This document shows positions 1 through 9,643 of a stretch of DNA of 64,000 nucleotides, piece after piece. The translations under genes were made by a program, and so were the position numbers. Below the pieces are notes generated by a model. The model made no database searches and was not told where the DNA came from. It saw only the letters and a program-made list of their open reading frames with translations. The stretch's first letter is position 1; each line of letters starts with the position of its first letter. The DNA comes from an uncultured Oscillospiraceae bacterium (lineage in GTDB: Bacteria > Bacillota > Clostridia > Oscillospirales > Acutalibacteraceae), in assembly GCA_902465155.1 (NCBI GenBank), contig CABQLY010000012.1:1-64000 (forward strand). The letters are read 5' to 3'.

Positions 1-8
1 GCATTGTT

Positions 9-118
9 TGTGTTACAGTATTCATGACGAGTGGTGCTTCCTTTCAGTTGGTGTCGCAACTTTAACTGTAACACAGGAAGTTCCATTCGTCACTCTTTTT
101 TATCCTTTGTAACACATC
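9..118 (+). other. Nested inverted-repeat element upstream of dnaA
   Basis: Three nested stems can be drawn. The outer one pairs GTGTTACA (10-17) with TGTAACAC (108-115). The middle one pairs a 17-base arm (25-41) with 76-92, with one mismatch and two G-U pairs. The apical one pairs AGTTG (46-50) with CAACT (57-61). A second copy of TGTAACAC at 67-74 could pair with the outer arm instead. A run of six T follows the middle stem at 96-101, so on the plus strand this resembles a terminator for something left of the window, or a small structured RNA. The wobble pairs favour the plus-strand reading. Function is unknown. Confidence 0.45.
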
Positions 119-162
119 TATTGTAAACCTACATATTCGAGTAAAAATAACCGCTAAAATGC

Positions 163-191
163 TTGTATTTATTGCAATTTTATGGTAGAAT
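163..191 (+). promoter_or_regulatory. dnaA promoter
   Basis: TTGTAT (163-168), a 17-base spacer and TAGAAT (186-191) form a good sigma-A promoter. Transcription would start near 198, leaving a leader of about 190 bases before dnaA. The leader holds a hairpin (AGGGCTTT / AAAGCCCT, about 309-330) with no clear function. Confidence 0.7.
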
Positions 192-388
192 AGAGTAGTA
201 TATTTATGCGGTAAAAAAAGCGGCGTTTTTTTGCGCCCGGCCGGGGTAAAAGCCGTTTGGTTTAGGTTTGCGGGGTAAGCACTAAATTTAAACCGGCCGC
301 GTGGTTTTAGGGCTTTTTTATAAAGCCCTTTGCCTCCTAAATTTTTGGCCGCTGCCGGTATTTAAAAAGAAAGGAACTTTAACGCTAA

Positions 389-1723
389 ATGCAAATAGAA
401 TCCATTAACGATATGTGGAAGGCTGCCTGTGACGAATGTATTGAGCAGGGAATGATTACCGAGGTTGCCTACAATGTTTGGTTTGCCGACATTGTACCCT
501 TAGAGTTTAAAGACGGGGTTTTTAAGGCCTCTATTTACTCGGAATACAAACGCAGCATTTTTGAAAGCACCTTTATTGAAAAAATTGAAAGCGCCCTGAA
601 CGATATTATTGGTATTCCGGTGCGGTTTGAGCTTATTTACCAGGAGCGCAACAGCGTAAAAATTCAGCTGCCGAGCGATAAAAGCGAGGGCTCGTTTGAA
701 TCGCACTTTACCTTTGATAATTTTATTGTAGGCGCCTCGAACCGGTACGCGCACGCCGCGGCCATGGCGGTGGCCGACCGCCCAGCCACCGATTACAACC
801 CCTTGGTTATTTACGGCAACTCGGGCGTTGGCAAAACCCACCTGCTGTTTGCCATTAAAAATCAAATTGCAAAAAATTACCCTAATAAAAAGGTTGAATA
901 CATTCGCGGTGAGGACTTTACCAACATTTTTATTAAATGCATTAACGAGGGCAAGCTTGGCATACAGTCGTTGGCCGATTTTCGCAACCGTTTTCGAACG
1001 GTAGATGTTTTATTAATGGATGACATTCAGTTTATTGCGGGCAAGGAATCTACGCAGGAGGAATTTTTTAACACCTTTGACGCCCTTTTGCACGAAAACA
1101 AGCAAATTGTTGTTACCAGCGACCGCCCGCCGAAAGATATTAAAGTTTTAGACGAACGAATTCGCTCCCGGTTTGAAAGCGGCCTGATTTCGGACATTAC
1201 GCCGCCGGATTTTGAAACCCGGGTTGGCATTGTTCGCGCCAAGGCCGAGCTTTTAAAAATTAATTTAGACGAAAACATTATTTACTTTATTGCCGAGCAC
1301 ATTAAAATGAACACCCGGCAGTTAGAGGGGGTTGTAAAAAAGCTGCACGCCTACATTACCCTGCAGGGCAAAACCCCCACCATTGCCATTACGCAAACCT
1401 TTATTCGCGACATTATTAGCGACAACACGCCCGAGCCCATTAAAATTGAGGAAATTATTTCCGAGGTTTCTACCACCTTTAATGTTTCGGAGAGCGACAT
1501 TATTTCTAAACGCAAAACGGCCCAAATTGCCTTTGCGCGGCAGGTTGCCATGTACATAGCGCGGGAGACCACCGAGCTTTCCTACAAAGCCATTGGCGAA
1601 AGCTTTGGAAAGGACCACGCCACCGTGCTGCACAATGTGCAAAAAATTGAGGACCATTTAAAGAAAAATCCGTTTGATAAAGAGCTGATTGAGGACATTA
1701 TTAAAAACCTGCAGACCGATTAA
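389..1723 (+). CDS. dnaA: Chromosomal replication initiator protein DnaA
   Basis: Initiates chromosome replication by binding DnaA boxes at oriC and opening the duplex. All four domains are visible: an N-terminal domain (about 1-80), a short linker, the AAA+ ATPase with Walker A GNSGVGKTH (143-151) and Walker B LLMDDI (208-213), and the C-terminal DNA-binding domain with the signature DHATVLHNV. The length, 444 residues, is normal. An AAAGGA ribosome site lies rather far (about 13 bases) from the ATG. The next gene is dnaN, with a box-containing spacer between, the usual Firmicutes origin arrangement. Confidence 0.98.
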   Translation: MQIESINDMWKAACDECIEQGMITEVAYNVWFADIVPLEFKDGVFKASIYSEYKRSIFESTFIEKIESALNDIIGIPVRFELIYQERNSVKIQLPSDKSEGSFESHFTFDNFIVGASNRYAHAAAMAVADRPATDYNPLVIYGNSGVGKTHLLFAIKNQIAKNYPNKKVEYIRGEDFTNIFIKCINEGKLGIQSLADFRNRFRTVDVLLMDDIQFIAGKESTQEEFFNTFDALLHENKQIVVTSDRPPKDIKVLDERIRSRFESGLISDITPPDFETRVGIVRAKAELLKINLDENIIYFIAEHIKMNTRQLEGVVKKLHAYITLQGKTPTIAITQTFIRDIISDNTPEPIKIEEIISEVSTTFNVSESDIISKRKTAQIAFARQVAMYIARETTELSYKAIGESFGKDHATVLHNVQKIEDHLKKNPFDKELIEDIIKNLQTD

Positions 1724-1972
1724 TTTTTTTACTATTTGTATTAAATTTTAAAAAAAGTTATCAACCTTTTTCGGTTTACAAACATTCGGGTTATGCACCG
1801 GGCGGTTTATAACTAAAAGTTATTTTAATTATCCACTTTTTATTCACTGCCAAGGGCTGATAACTTTTGCCCGATTTTTGGCTTTATAAAGGCAAAAGCA
1901 AGGGTTATAAACATTTCAACCGCCTATAAGATTACTGCTATAAATTAATAAAAGAATAGAGGGACTTTTTTC
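1724..1972. other. oriC: Probable replication origin (oriC), dnaA-dnaN spacer
   Basis: This AT-rich spacer carries a cluster of DnaA-box-like 9-mers: TTATCAACC (1758-1766), TTATGCACC (1791-1799), TTATCCACT (1829-1837), TTATTCACT (1840-1848) and TTATAAACA (1905-1913), with reverse-strand candidates at 1804-1812 and 1855-1863. Each differs from TTATCCACA by one to three bases. A very AT-rich stretch follows (about 1926-1960), a candidate unwinding element. No comparable boxes were found upstream of dnaA, so this spacer is the best oriC candidate. Confidence 0.75.
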
Positions 1973-3076
1973 ATGAAAATCTCAGTAGAACGCGAATTAT
2001 TAGTCAACGCGCTTTCTAATTTACAGCGCGCGGTAACCCCCAGGGCCTCGCTGCCGATTTTAGAGGGGGTGCTGCTCTCGGCCGAGGAGGGCAAGCTGAC
2101 CTTAATGGCCTACAACATGGAAATTAGCATGAAAAAAGAATTACCCATTGTTTGCAGCGAGCAGGGGGACATTGTAATTAGCGCCCGCATTTTGTTTGAA
2201 ATTATTCGCAAGGTGCGCGGTACCACCATTCAGCTGCAAACCGACGACCATTTGGTTTGCCACATTTCCTGCGGGGCCGCCGTGTTTGATATTATGGGCA
2301 TGGCGTCGGAGGATTTTCCCGAAATGCCGAATGTTGCCGAGTACAAAACGGTTACGCTTTCTTCTGAGGATTTAAAAAGCATGGTACGGCAAACCAGCTT
2401 TGCCGCCGCGCAAATGGAGGGCACCCGCCCCATTTTAACCGGCCTTGATTTTGAAATTGAAAACGGGCAGCTCAAAGTAGTTGCCATTGACGGCAACCGT
2501 TTGGCCATTCGCAAAAAAGCAATTCATTGCAGTGAAAAAATTAGCTTTGTGGTTTCCAGCCGCGCCATTAGCGAGGCGGTTAAAATTATTGGCGAGGAGG
2601 AACAAAGCATTGTAATTAAGGTTGGCAGCCGCAACATTAGCTTTGAAATTGACGGCTACATTTTAACCTCCCGCCTGTTAGAGGGCGCCTACATTGATTA
2701 CAGCCGCTCTATTCCGCAAAGCTTTGCACAAGAGGTTCGATTAAATGTACCGCAGATTATTGAAATTATTGAGCGGATTTCGCTGGTTATTGTAAACGAC
2801 CAAATTAAAAGCCCGGTGCGCTGCGCGCTGAACGAGGATTGCCTAACCTTTAGCTGTACCTCCTCGGTGGGGCGCGCCACCGATTGCTGCGACATTGAGC
2901 TAAAGGGCAGCGAGTTTGAAATTGGGTTTAACAACCGCTATTTGTTAGACGCGCTGAAGGCAACCGAGGAGGATGAGGTTTTGGTGCGGTTTAACGGGCC
3001 AAACGCCGCCGCCGTTATTACGCCGCTGGAGGGGGACGATTACCTTTACTTGGTATTGCCCATTATTTTAAAATGA
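1973..3076 (+). CDS. dnaN: DNA polymerase III beta sliding clamp
   Basis: The 367-residue protein has the three-domain beta-clamp fold and closes as a dimeric ring around DNA to tether the replicative polymerase. It opens MKISVERELL and ends in a hydrophobic strand (YLYLVLPIIL), both typical of the family. Its stop overlaps the ATG of the S4 gene in an ATGA, so dnaN, the S4 gene and recF are translationally coupled. The start is supported by AGAGGGAC upstream of ATG. Confidence 0.97.
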   Translation: MKISVERELLVNALSNLQRAVTPRASLPILEGVLLSAEEGKLTLMAYNMEISMKKELPIVCSEQGDIVISARILFEIIRKVRGTTIQLQTDDHLVCHISCGAAVFDIMGMASEDFPEMPNVAEYKTVTLSSEDLKSMVRQTSFAAAQMEGTRPILTGLDFEIENGQLKVVAIDGNRLAIRKKAIHCSEKISFVVSSRAISEAVKIIGEEEQSIVIKVGSRNISFEIDGYILTSRLLEGAYIDYSRSIPQSFAQEVRLNVPQIIEIIERISLVIVNDQIKSPVRCALNEDCLTFSCTSSVGRATDCCDIELKGSEFEIGFNNRYLLDALKATEEDEVLVRFNGPNAAAVITPLEGDDYLYLVLPIILK

Positions 3077-3285
3077 CGAAAGAAATTAAAATTACAACCG
3101 ATTTTATTAAGCTGGATAGCTTTTTAAAGCTTAGTGGGGTGTGCGCAACCGGCGGGCACGCTAAAATTGTTATTACCGGAGGCGAAGTGCTGGTAAACGG
3201 CAGCGTTTGCACCCAGCGGGGCAAAAAGCTGCACCCCGGCGATGAAATTACCTTTGCCGGGCAGCAGCTTAAGGTAACAAAATGA
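3073..3285 (+). CDS. Small S4-domain RNA-binding protein (YaaA/RlbA type)
   Basis: A 70-residue protein that is almost entirely one S4 RNA-binding domain, with the family pattern KLDSFLKLSG ... VLVNG. Proteins of this type sit between dnaN and recF in most Firmicutes; the Bacillus homologue has been linked to ribosome assembly. It overlaps both neighbours by four bases (ATGA), so it is co-translated with them. Its exact role is not shown by sequence. Confidence 0.93.
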   Translation: MTKEIKITTDFIKLDSFLKLSGVCATGGHAKIVITGGEVLVNGSVCTQRGKKLHPGDEITFAGQQLKVTK

Positions 3286-4367
3286 CGGTTGAAAAGCTAA
3301 CGGCCGCGGGGTTTCGAAACTTTAGCAGCCTTACCTTTTTGCCGCAGCCGGGAATTAACCTAATTTACGGCGAAAACGCGCAGGGCAAAACCAATTTGTT
3401 AGAGGCACTTTGGCTTTTTTGCGGGGCAAAAAGCTTTCGCGGGGCAAAGGACGCCGAGCTAAAGGGCTTTGACCGCGAGCAGGCGCAAATAAGCTGCGAT
3501 TACATTTTTGGCGAGGTGCAAAAAACCGCCAAAATAACCGTGTTGGCCAAACGGCAGGCCGAATACGGCGGCAAGCCGCTAAGCTCGGCCGCCGAGCTGG
3601 CCGGCAAATTTTACGCCATTGTTTTTTCGCCGTTAGATTTAAGCCTGGTAAACGGCGCCCCGGCCCTGCGCCGCCGATTTTTAGACACGGCCATTGGGCA
3701 AATTTTTCCTACCTACAACCGGGCGCTGCGCAGCTATGTAAAGGCGGTTGAGCAGCGCAACCGCGTTTTGCGAGATTTAAAGCATTTTTCGCAAAGCGAG
3801 AATTTATTAGACGATTTTGAGTGGGCCTTAGCCGGCTGTGCCGCCGAGGTTTTAAGGCACCGGCTGCGGTATATGCAGCTGCTTGAAACCGTTGTGCCCG
3901 AGCTTTACGCCGGTATTTCCGGCGGGCGAGAGCAGCTTGCCTTACACTACGAAAGCACCGTTTTAAACAGCTTAGAGCCGGCGCAGCTGGCCGCGGCCTA
4001 CAAAAGCAGCCGCAAGGCCGACCTTTTTACCGGCAACACCTCAATTGGTCCACACCGGGATGACTTAACCTTTTTGCTAAACGGGCGGGACGCCCGGCGC
4101 TTTGGCTCGCAGGGGCAGCGCCGCAGCATTGCGTTGGCCCTAAAGCTTTCAGAGGTTCGGGTTATTAAAAAGCTAACCGGCGAGTACCCCATTGTGCTGT
4201 TAGACGATGTAATGAGCGAGCTGGACGAAAACCGGCAGGATTTTATTTTAAACCACATTTTAGGCTGGCAGGTTTTTTTAACCTGCTGCGACCCCGGCAA
4301 CATTAAAGGCTTAAAAAACGGCACGGTTTTTTGCATGAAAAACGGCGAAATTACCCGGCAGGGCTAA
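3282..4367 (+). CDS. recF: DNA replication and repair protein RecF
   Basis: An SMC-like ATPase that loads RecA at single-strand gaps with RecO and RecR. Walker A is GENAQGKTN (about 30-38), the ABC signature lies in FGSQGQRRS, and the Walker B/D-loop is VLLDDVMSELD. The length, 361 residues, matches the family. It starts inside the stop of the S4 gene. About 280 bases without a gene follow, containing an AT-rich stretch and a GGCCTTT/AAAGGCC hairpin near 4481-4496. Confidence 0.96.
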   Translation: MTVEKLTAAGFRNFSSLTFLPQPGINLIYGENAQGKTNLLEALWLFCGAKSFRGAKDAELKGFDREQAQISCDYIFGEVQKTAKITVLAKRQAEYGGKPLSSAAELAGKFYAIVFSPLDLSLVNGAPALRRRFLDTAIGQIFPTYNRALRSYVKAVEQRNRVLRDLKHFSQSENLLDDFEWALAGCAAEVLRHRLRYMQLLETVVPELYAGISGGREQLALHYESTVLNSLEPAQLAAAYKSSRKADLFTGNTSIGPHRDDLTFLLNGRDARRFGSQGQRRSIALALKLSEVRVIKKLTGEYPIVLLDDVMSELDENRQDFILNHILGWQVFLTCCDPGNIKGLKNGTVFCMKNGEITRQG

Positions 4368-4647
4368 TTTTTGCCAAGCGGCGCAGGGCCGCAAAAAACA
4401 AAAGGCCGCAAACGGGTTTTAAAAGGCAAAAATTTTAGGCTTTGTTTTTAAAATTTTGTTTATAAAATTTTAAAACAGGGCCTTTAGAAAGGCCTGCACC
4501 GTGTTTTAAAGCGGGGCTTTTAAAATTGGCCTTTATTTAAATTTTGCTTTAATGAAAGGCGGTATTAGGCGGCAGTTACCACCGCCCGCCAAGGGTTTTA
4601 GCTTTTTTGTTAAATTTGAAATAAACTTTTTAAAAAGCGGTGAAAAA

Positions 4648-4920
4648 ATGTATTTACACTTAGGGCAAGGCACGGTTATTAAAACAAGCGACTTAATTGG
4701 CCTGTTTGATTTAGATACCTCTACCGTATCTAAAAAAACGCGGGACTTTTTAACGCTGGCCGAAAAGCGCGGGCAGGTGGTAAATGTTACCGACGACCTA
4801 CCCAAAACCTTTGCCGTAGCCGCCCCAAAAAACAGCAAAACGCAAACGGTTTACATTTCGCAAATTTCTACCGTAACGCTGGAAAAGCGCAGCAAAAAAG
4901 GCTTTACCTATTTTGAGTAG
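4648..4920 (+). CDS. remB: RemA/RemB-like regulator (DUF370)
   Basis: A 90-residue protein that begins MYLHLGQG and matches the DUF370 family. In Bacillus the homologues control biofilm matrix and osmoprotection genes, and remB lies at this same place between recF and gyrB. The reading frame is open from 4552, but homology starts at the ATG at 4648, which has a GGTGA just upstream, so that start is chosen. The C-terminus (TLEKRSKKGFTYFE) is longer than in the minimal RemA form. The exact regulon cannot be read from sequence. Confidence 0.85.
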   Translation: MYLHLGQGTVIKTSDLIGLFDLDTSTVSKKTRDFLTLAEKRGQVVNVTDDLPKTFAVAAPKNSKTQTVYISQISTVTLEKRSKKGFTYFE

Positions 4921-5123
4921 CCTAAAGCGCTGCCGCAAGGGCCGCAAAAAAACGGCATTTTGCTTTTAACGCTTAAAAAAAACAACAAAGCCGCCGGGTT
5001 TACCGGCGCGGGCTTTTAAAAATATTTTAAAATTAAAATTTTGCCGCAGCGGCTTAACGCAGGGGCTGCCCCGCCGGTTAAGCCCTTTGGCCGCGGTGAA
5101 TTAAAAGAAACGGAGATTTTTGA

Positions 5124-7058
5124 ATGAGCGCAAACGATATTAACACCCCCGTAACCGAAAGCTACGACGAAAATTCCATACAGGTTTTAGAAGGGCTGGA
5201 GGCGGTTCGCAAGCGGCCGGGTATGTACATTGGCTCTACCGGCGAGCGTGGACTGCACCACCTGGTTTACGAAATTGTAGATAACGCCATTGACGAAACC
5301 TTGGCCGGCTACTGCGACACCATTTACTGCGACATTTTAGAGGGCGACATTATTCGCGTGCAGGATAACGGACGCGGAATTCCGGTTGGAATTCACCCCA
5401 AAATGGGTATTCCAACCGTTTCGGTTGTATTTACGGTGCTGCACGCCGGCGGTAAGTTTGGCGGCAGCGGCTACAAGGTAAGCGGCGGCCTGCACGGCGT
5501 AGGTGCCTCGGTTGTAAACGCGCTTTCCAGCTGGTTAGAGGTTGAGGTTGCCGACGGCAAGCACCTTTACAAGCAGCGTTACGAGCGCGGCAACGCGGTA
5601 GACGAGCTGCACATTGTTGGCGACACCGACAAAACCGGCACCATTGTTACCTTTAAGCCGGACGCCGAGATTTTTACCGACACCACGGTTTACGATTACG
5701 ACATTTTACTAACCCGTTTGCGCGAGCAGGCCTTTTTAAACGCCGGCGTTAAAATTATTCTGCGCGACCTGCGGCCCGACATGGAAAAAGAAACGGTGCT
5801 GCACTTTGAGGGCGGCATTAAAAGCTACTGCGAATTTTTGCTGGCCAAAACCAAAAAGGAAAAGCTGCACGACGAGGTAATTTACCTTTCGAAAACCGAG
5901 AATGACTCGGCCGCCGAGGTTGCCCTGCTGTTTAACACGGGGTACGACACCAACATTATTAGCTTTGCCAACAACATTCATACCGTAGACGGCGGCACGC
6001 ACGAAACCTCTTTTAAAAACGCCTTAGTTCGGGCCATTAACAATTACGGCCTGCGGTTTAAATATTTAAAAGAATCTAACCCGCGGCTGCGCGCCGATGA
6101 TGTTTTAGAGGGGCTCATTGCGGTTATTAGCGTAAAATTAACCGAGGCCCAGTTTGAGGGGCAAACCAAATCTAAATTAGGCAACACCTCTATGGGTACC
6201 ATGGTAAACAACATGGTAAGCAGCCAATTTTCGGCCTTTTTAGAGGACCACCCCGCCATTGGCAAAACCATTATTGAAAAGGCCATTGCCGCCTCGAACG
6301 CGCGGGAGGCCGCCCAAAAGGCGCGCGACCTGCAGCGCAAGCAATCAAACACCACGCGGGTGCGTATGCCGGAAAAGCTAACCGACTGTATTTCGAACGA
6401 TCCCACAAAAACCGAGATTTTTATTGTAGAGGGCGATTCGGCCGGCGGCAGCGCGGTAGAGGGGCGCAACAGCACCTACCAGGCTATTTTGCCGCTTTGG
6501 GGCAAAATGCTGAATGTTGAAAAGGCAAGGGTAGATAAGGTTTACGGCAACGACAAGCTCACCCCGGTTATTTTGGCCCTTGGCACCGGCATTGGCGACC
6601 ATTTTGACATTGCCAAGCTGCGGTACGACAAAATTGTTATTATGGCGGATGCCGATGTTGACGGCTCGCACATTCGCACCCTGCTGCTCACCTTTTTCTT
6701 TCGCTATATGCCGCAGCTAATTGAAACGGGGCACATTTACTTAGCCCAGCCGCCGCTGTTCCGCGTTTCTAAGGGTAAACACCATTACGACGCTTTTACC
6801 GACGAGGAAAAAGCCGCCTACATTGAAAAGCTGGGCGGCAGCGCCGATGTACAGCGCTACAAAGGTTTGGGTGAAATGAACCCCGAGCAATTGTGGGAGA
6901 CCACCTTAGACCCCGAGCACCGCACCATGCTTAAGGTTAAAATGTCGGACGCAGAATTGGCCGACGCCACCTTTAGTATGCTAATGGGCGAGGAAGTTGA
7001 ACCGCGCCGCCATTTTATTGAAGAAAACGCCGTATTTGCTACGGATCTTGACATTTAA
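5124..7058 (+). CDS. gyrB: DNA gyrase subunit B
   Basis: The ATPase subunit of DNA gyrase, which introduces negative supercoils. It has the GHKL ATPase (NAIDETLAGY, then DNGRGIPVG and GGLHGVGASV), the transducer domain, and the Toprim domain with EGDSAGGSA, PLWGKMLNVEKA and DADVDGSHI. The length, 644 residues, is typical of Gram-positives, without the long insertion of enterobacteria. A GGAG ribosome site precedes the ATG. It is followed after 14 bases by gyrA, with which it forms an operon. Confidence 0.98.
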   Translation: MSANDINTPVTESYDENSIQVLEGLEAVRKRPGMYIGSTGERGLHHLVYEIVDNAIDETLAGYCDTIYCDILEGDIIRVQDNGRGIPVGIHPKMGIPTVSVVFTVLHAGGKFGGSGYKVSGGLHGVGASVVNALSSWLEVEVADGKHLYKQRYERGNAVDELHIVGDTDKTGTIVTFKPDAEIFTDTTVYDYDILLTRLREQAFLNAGVKIILRDLRPDMEKETVLHFEGGIKSYCEFLLAKTKKEKLHDEVIYLSKTENDSAAEVALLFNTGYDTNIISFANNIHTVDGGTHETSFKNALVRAINNYGLRFKYLKESNPRLRADDVLEGLIAVISVKLTEAQFEGQTKSKLGNTSMGTMVNNMVSSQFSAFLEDHPAIGKTIIEKAIAASNAREAAQKARDLQRKQSNTTRVRMPEKLTDCISNDPTKTEIFIVEGDSAGGSAVEGRNSTYQAILPLWGKMLNVEKARVDKVYGNDKLTPVILALGTGIGDHFDIAKLRYDKIVIMADADVDGSHIRTLLLTFFFRYMPQLIETGHIYLAQPPLFRVSKGKHHYDAFTDEEKAAYIEKLGGSADVQRYKGLGEMNPEQLWETTLDPEHRTMLKVKMSDAELADATFSMLMGEEVEPRRHFIEENAVFATDLDI

Positions 7059-7072
7059 AGGAGGGCACAAAT

Positions 7073-9631
7073 ATGGCAAAGCAGGAAAAAGTTTATTGGC
7101 CGGAGGATCACGAAACCAGTATTCAACCGGTTGAAATTGTAGACGAAGTACGCAACAGCATGCTGCAGTATTCTATGTCGGTTTTAGTGGGGCGCGCGCT
7201 GCCGGATGTGCGGGACGGCTTAAAGCCGGTACACCGCCGCATTTTGTACACCATGTACGAAAACGGCCTAACGCCCGACAAGGCCTACCGCAAGTGCGCC
7301 GACACGGTTGGTGCGGTGCTGGGCCGGTATCACCCGCACGGTGACGCCTCGGTTTACGACGCGATGGTGCGTATGGCGCAGGATTTTTCGCTGCGCTACC
7401 CGTTAATAGATGGGCACGGAAACTTTGGTAACATTGACGGTTACCCCGCCGCCGCCTACCGTTATACCGAGTCTAAAATGAATCGGCTTTCCATGCACAT
7501 GCTGGACGATATTGAAAAAGATACCGTAAACTTTATGCCGAACTACGACGACCGCCTAAAAGAGCCGGAGGTTTTGCCGGTGCGGTTTCCGCAGCTTTTG
7601 GTAAACGGCTCCTCGGGTATTGCGGTTGGTATGGCCACCGAAATTCCCCCGCACAATTTGGGCGAGGTTATTGACGGTATGTGTTGTTTAATAGACAACC
7701 CCGAAGCCGAGCTTTCGGACATTTGCCAGTACATTAAAGGGCCGGATTTTCCAACCGGGGGCACCATTATGGGCCGGGCGGGAATTCGCGCGGCGTACGC
7801 CACCGGCCGCGGCAAAATTACCCTGCGCGGCAAGGCCGAAATTGAGGAGGTTAAAAACGGCAAGTTCCGCATTGTTATTACCGAAATTCCTTACAAGGTG
7901 CGCAAAAAGGATTTGGTTAAAAACATTTACGATTTAGCCAACGAAAAGCGCATTGAGGGCATTGAGGATGTTGTAGACTACTCCTCCAAGCGGGACGGCG
8001 GTATTCGCATTATTGTAGATGTTAAAAAAGACGCCAGCCCGCAGGTAGTGCTGAACAAGCTGTACTCCTACACCTCGCTGCAAACCACCTTTGGCGCCAT
8101 TTTGCTGGCCATTGTAAACGGCAAGCCGCAGGTTTTAACGCTAAAGGAGATGCTGCAAAACTGCATTGACTTTCAGTGCGAAATTATTCAGCGCCGCACC
8201 GCGTTTGAAAAGCGCAAAGCCGAGGAGCGCGCCCACATTTTAGAGGGCTTAAAGGTTGCGCTGGATTTTATTGACGAGGTTATTAGCATTATTCGAAACA
8301 GCAAAACCATTCCCGAAAGCAAGCAGGCCTTAACCGACCGCTTTGGCTTAGACGATGTGCAAACAACGGCCATTGTGCAAATGCAGCTGGGCCGGTTAGC
8401 GGGCATGGAAAAACAAAAGATTTTAGACGAATTACAGGAAAAGTTAGATTTTATTAAAGAGTGCGAGGCCATTTTAGCCAGCCACGAAAGAATACTGGAT
8501 ATTGTAAAAACCGAGGCCTTGAACCAGCGTGACCGCTACGCCGACGATCGCCGCACCGAAATTTCGGATGTGGCCGGCGAGGTAGATATTGAAGACCTCA
8601 TTCCGGTAGAACAGTGCATTTTAACCAAAACCCAAAACGGGTACATTAAGCGCCTGCCGTGTGATACCTACACCGTGCAGCACCGCGGCGGCAACGGCAT
8701 TATTGGCATGACCACCCGTGAGGACGACATTGTAGAAAATATGTTTACCTGTTCCTCGCACGATTATATTATGATGTTCTCGAACTTAGGGCGGGTTTAC
8801 CGCATGAAAGCGTACGAAATTCCCGAAGGCACCCGCACCGCCAAGGGCATGAACATAGTAAACTTAGTACCCCTGCTGCCGGGTGAAAAAATTGTTGTTA
8901 TTGTACCAACCGCCGAGCGGGAGGCCGAGGGCAGGTTTGTTTGCATGGGCACCAAAAAGGGCGTTATTAAGCGCACCGAGCTAAACGCTTTTCGGCACAC
9001 CCGCAAAAACGGCGTAATTGCCCTTGCCATGGAGGATGACGACGAGCTAAGCTTTGTTAAAATTACCGACGGCAGCGGCGAATTTATGGTAGCCACCAAA
9101 AACGGGCGGATCATCCGTTTTCCGGAAAATAATGTTCGCTGCATGGGCCGCACGGCCCGCGGTGTTCGCGCCATTCGCATGGAGCCGGACGACACGGTAA
9201 TTGGCATGGAGGTTTGCCCGCAGGACGGCGAGCTGCTAACCGTTACCGACACCGGCCTTGGCCGCCGCAGCAAGGTTGCAGATTACCGTGTAACCCAGCG
9301 CGGGGGCAAGGGCGTTACCAACTACAAGTGCGAGCTTTACCAGTGCAAGGTTGCCGCTATTATTGAGGCAAAAGAGGAGGAGGATCTGGTTATGATCCGC
9401 TCCAACGGCTCTATTATTCGTATTCCGGTTGCCGAAATTAGAACCTTGGCCCGCCCGGCCAAGGGTGTGCGCCTAATGCGGGTAGAGGGGGACGACAAAA
9501 TTTTAACCGTTGTTGCCGCCCCGCATGATGAGGGCACCGCCGCGCCGGAGGGGGCAGAGGCTGAAATGGCCGAGCCAACCGAACAGGCCGAACCGACCGC
9601 GCAGCCCGAAACAAACAAAACGCAGGAATAA
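7073..9631 (+). CDS. gyrA: DNA gyrase subunit A
   Basis: The DNA-breaking subunit of gyrase, 852 residues. The catalytic tyrosine lies in AAAYRYTE. The quinolone-resistance segment reads HPHGDASVYDAM: alanine occupies the position of E. coli Ser83, followed by serine, and the Asp87 position is conserved. The C-terminal beta-pinwheel carries the GyrA-box-like QRGGKGV. An acidic tail rich in Ala, Glu and Pro (about the last 30 residues) extends beyond the pinwheel. The ribosome site AAAGGAGG is strong. Confidence 0.98.
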   Translation: MAKQEKVYWPEDHETSIQPVEIVDEVRNSMLQYSMSVLVGRALPDVRDGLKPVHRRILYTMYENGLTPDKAYRKCADTVGAVLGRYHPHGDASVYDAMVRMAQDFSLRYPLIDGHGNFGNIDGYPAAAYRYTESKMNRLSMHMLDDIEKDTVNFMPNYDDRLKEPEVLPVRFPQLLVNGSSGIAVGMATEIPPHNLGEVIDGMCCLIDNPEAELSDICQYIKGPDFPTGGTIMGRAGIRAAYATGRGKITLRGKAEIEEVKNGKFRIVITEIPYKVRKKDLVKNIYDLANEKRIEGIEDVVDYSSKRDGGIRIIVDVKKDASPQVVLNKLYSYTSLQTTFGAILLAIVNGKPQVLTLKEMLQNCIDFQCEIIQRRTAFEKRKAEERAHILEGLKVALDFIDEVISIIRNSKTIPESKQALTDRFGLDDVQTTAIVQMQLGRLAGMEKQKILDELQEKLDFIKECEAILASHERILDIVKTEALNQRDRYADDRRTEISDVAGEVDIEDLIPVEQCILTKTQNGYIKRLPCDTYTVQHRGGNGIIGMTTREDDIVENMFTCSSHDYIMMFSNLGRVYRMKAYEIPEGTRTAKGMNIVNLVPLLPGEKIVVIVPTAEREAEGRFVCMGTKKGVIKRTELNAFRHTRKNGVIALAMEDDDELSFVKITDGSGEFMVATKNGRIIRFPENNVRCMGRTARGVRAIRMEPDDTVIGMEVCPQDGELLTVTDTGLGRRSKVADYRVTQRGGKGVTNYKCELYQCKVAAIIEAKEEEDLVMIRSNGSIIRIPVAEIRTLARPAKGVRLMRVEGDDKILTVVAAPHDEGTAAPEGAEAEMAEPTEQAEPTAQPETNKTQE

Positions 9632-9643
9632 AAGGAGCGCAAT

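Noticed and set aside
4552..4647. Upstream extension of the remB frame
   Set aside because: No homology or ribosome site in the extension; family homology begins at the ATG at 4648.
7313..7340. Alanine at the gyrA position of E. coli Ser83, considered as a quinolone-resistance mutation
   Set aside because: The HPHGDASVYDAM form is common in Clostridia as a natural sequence, so it is not evidence of acquired resistance.
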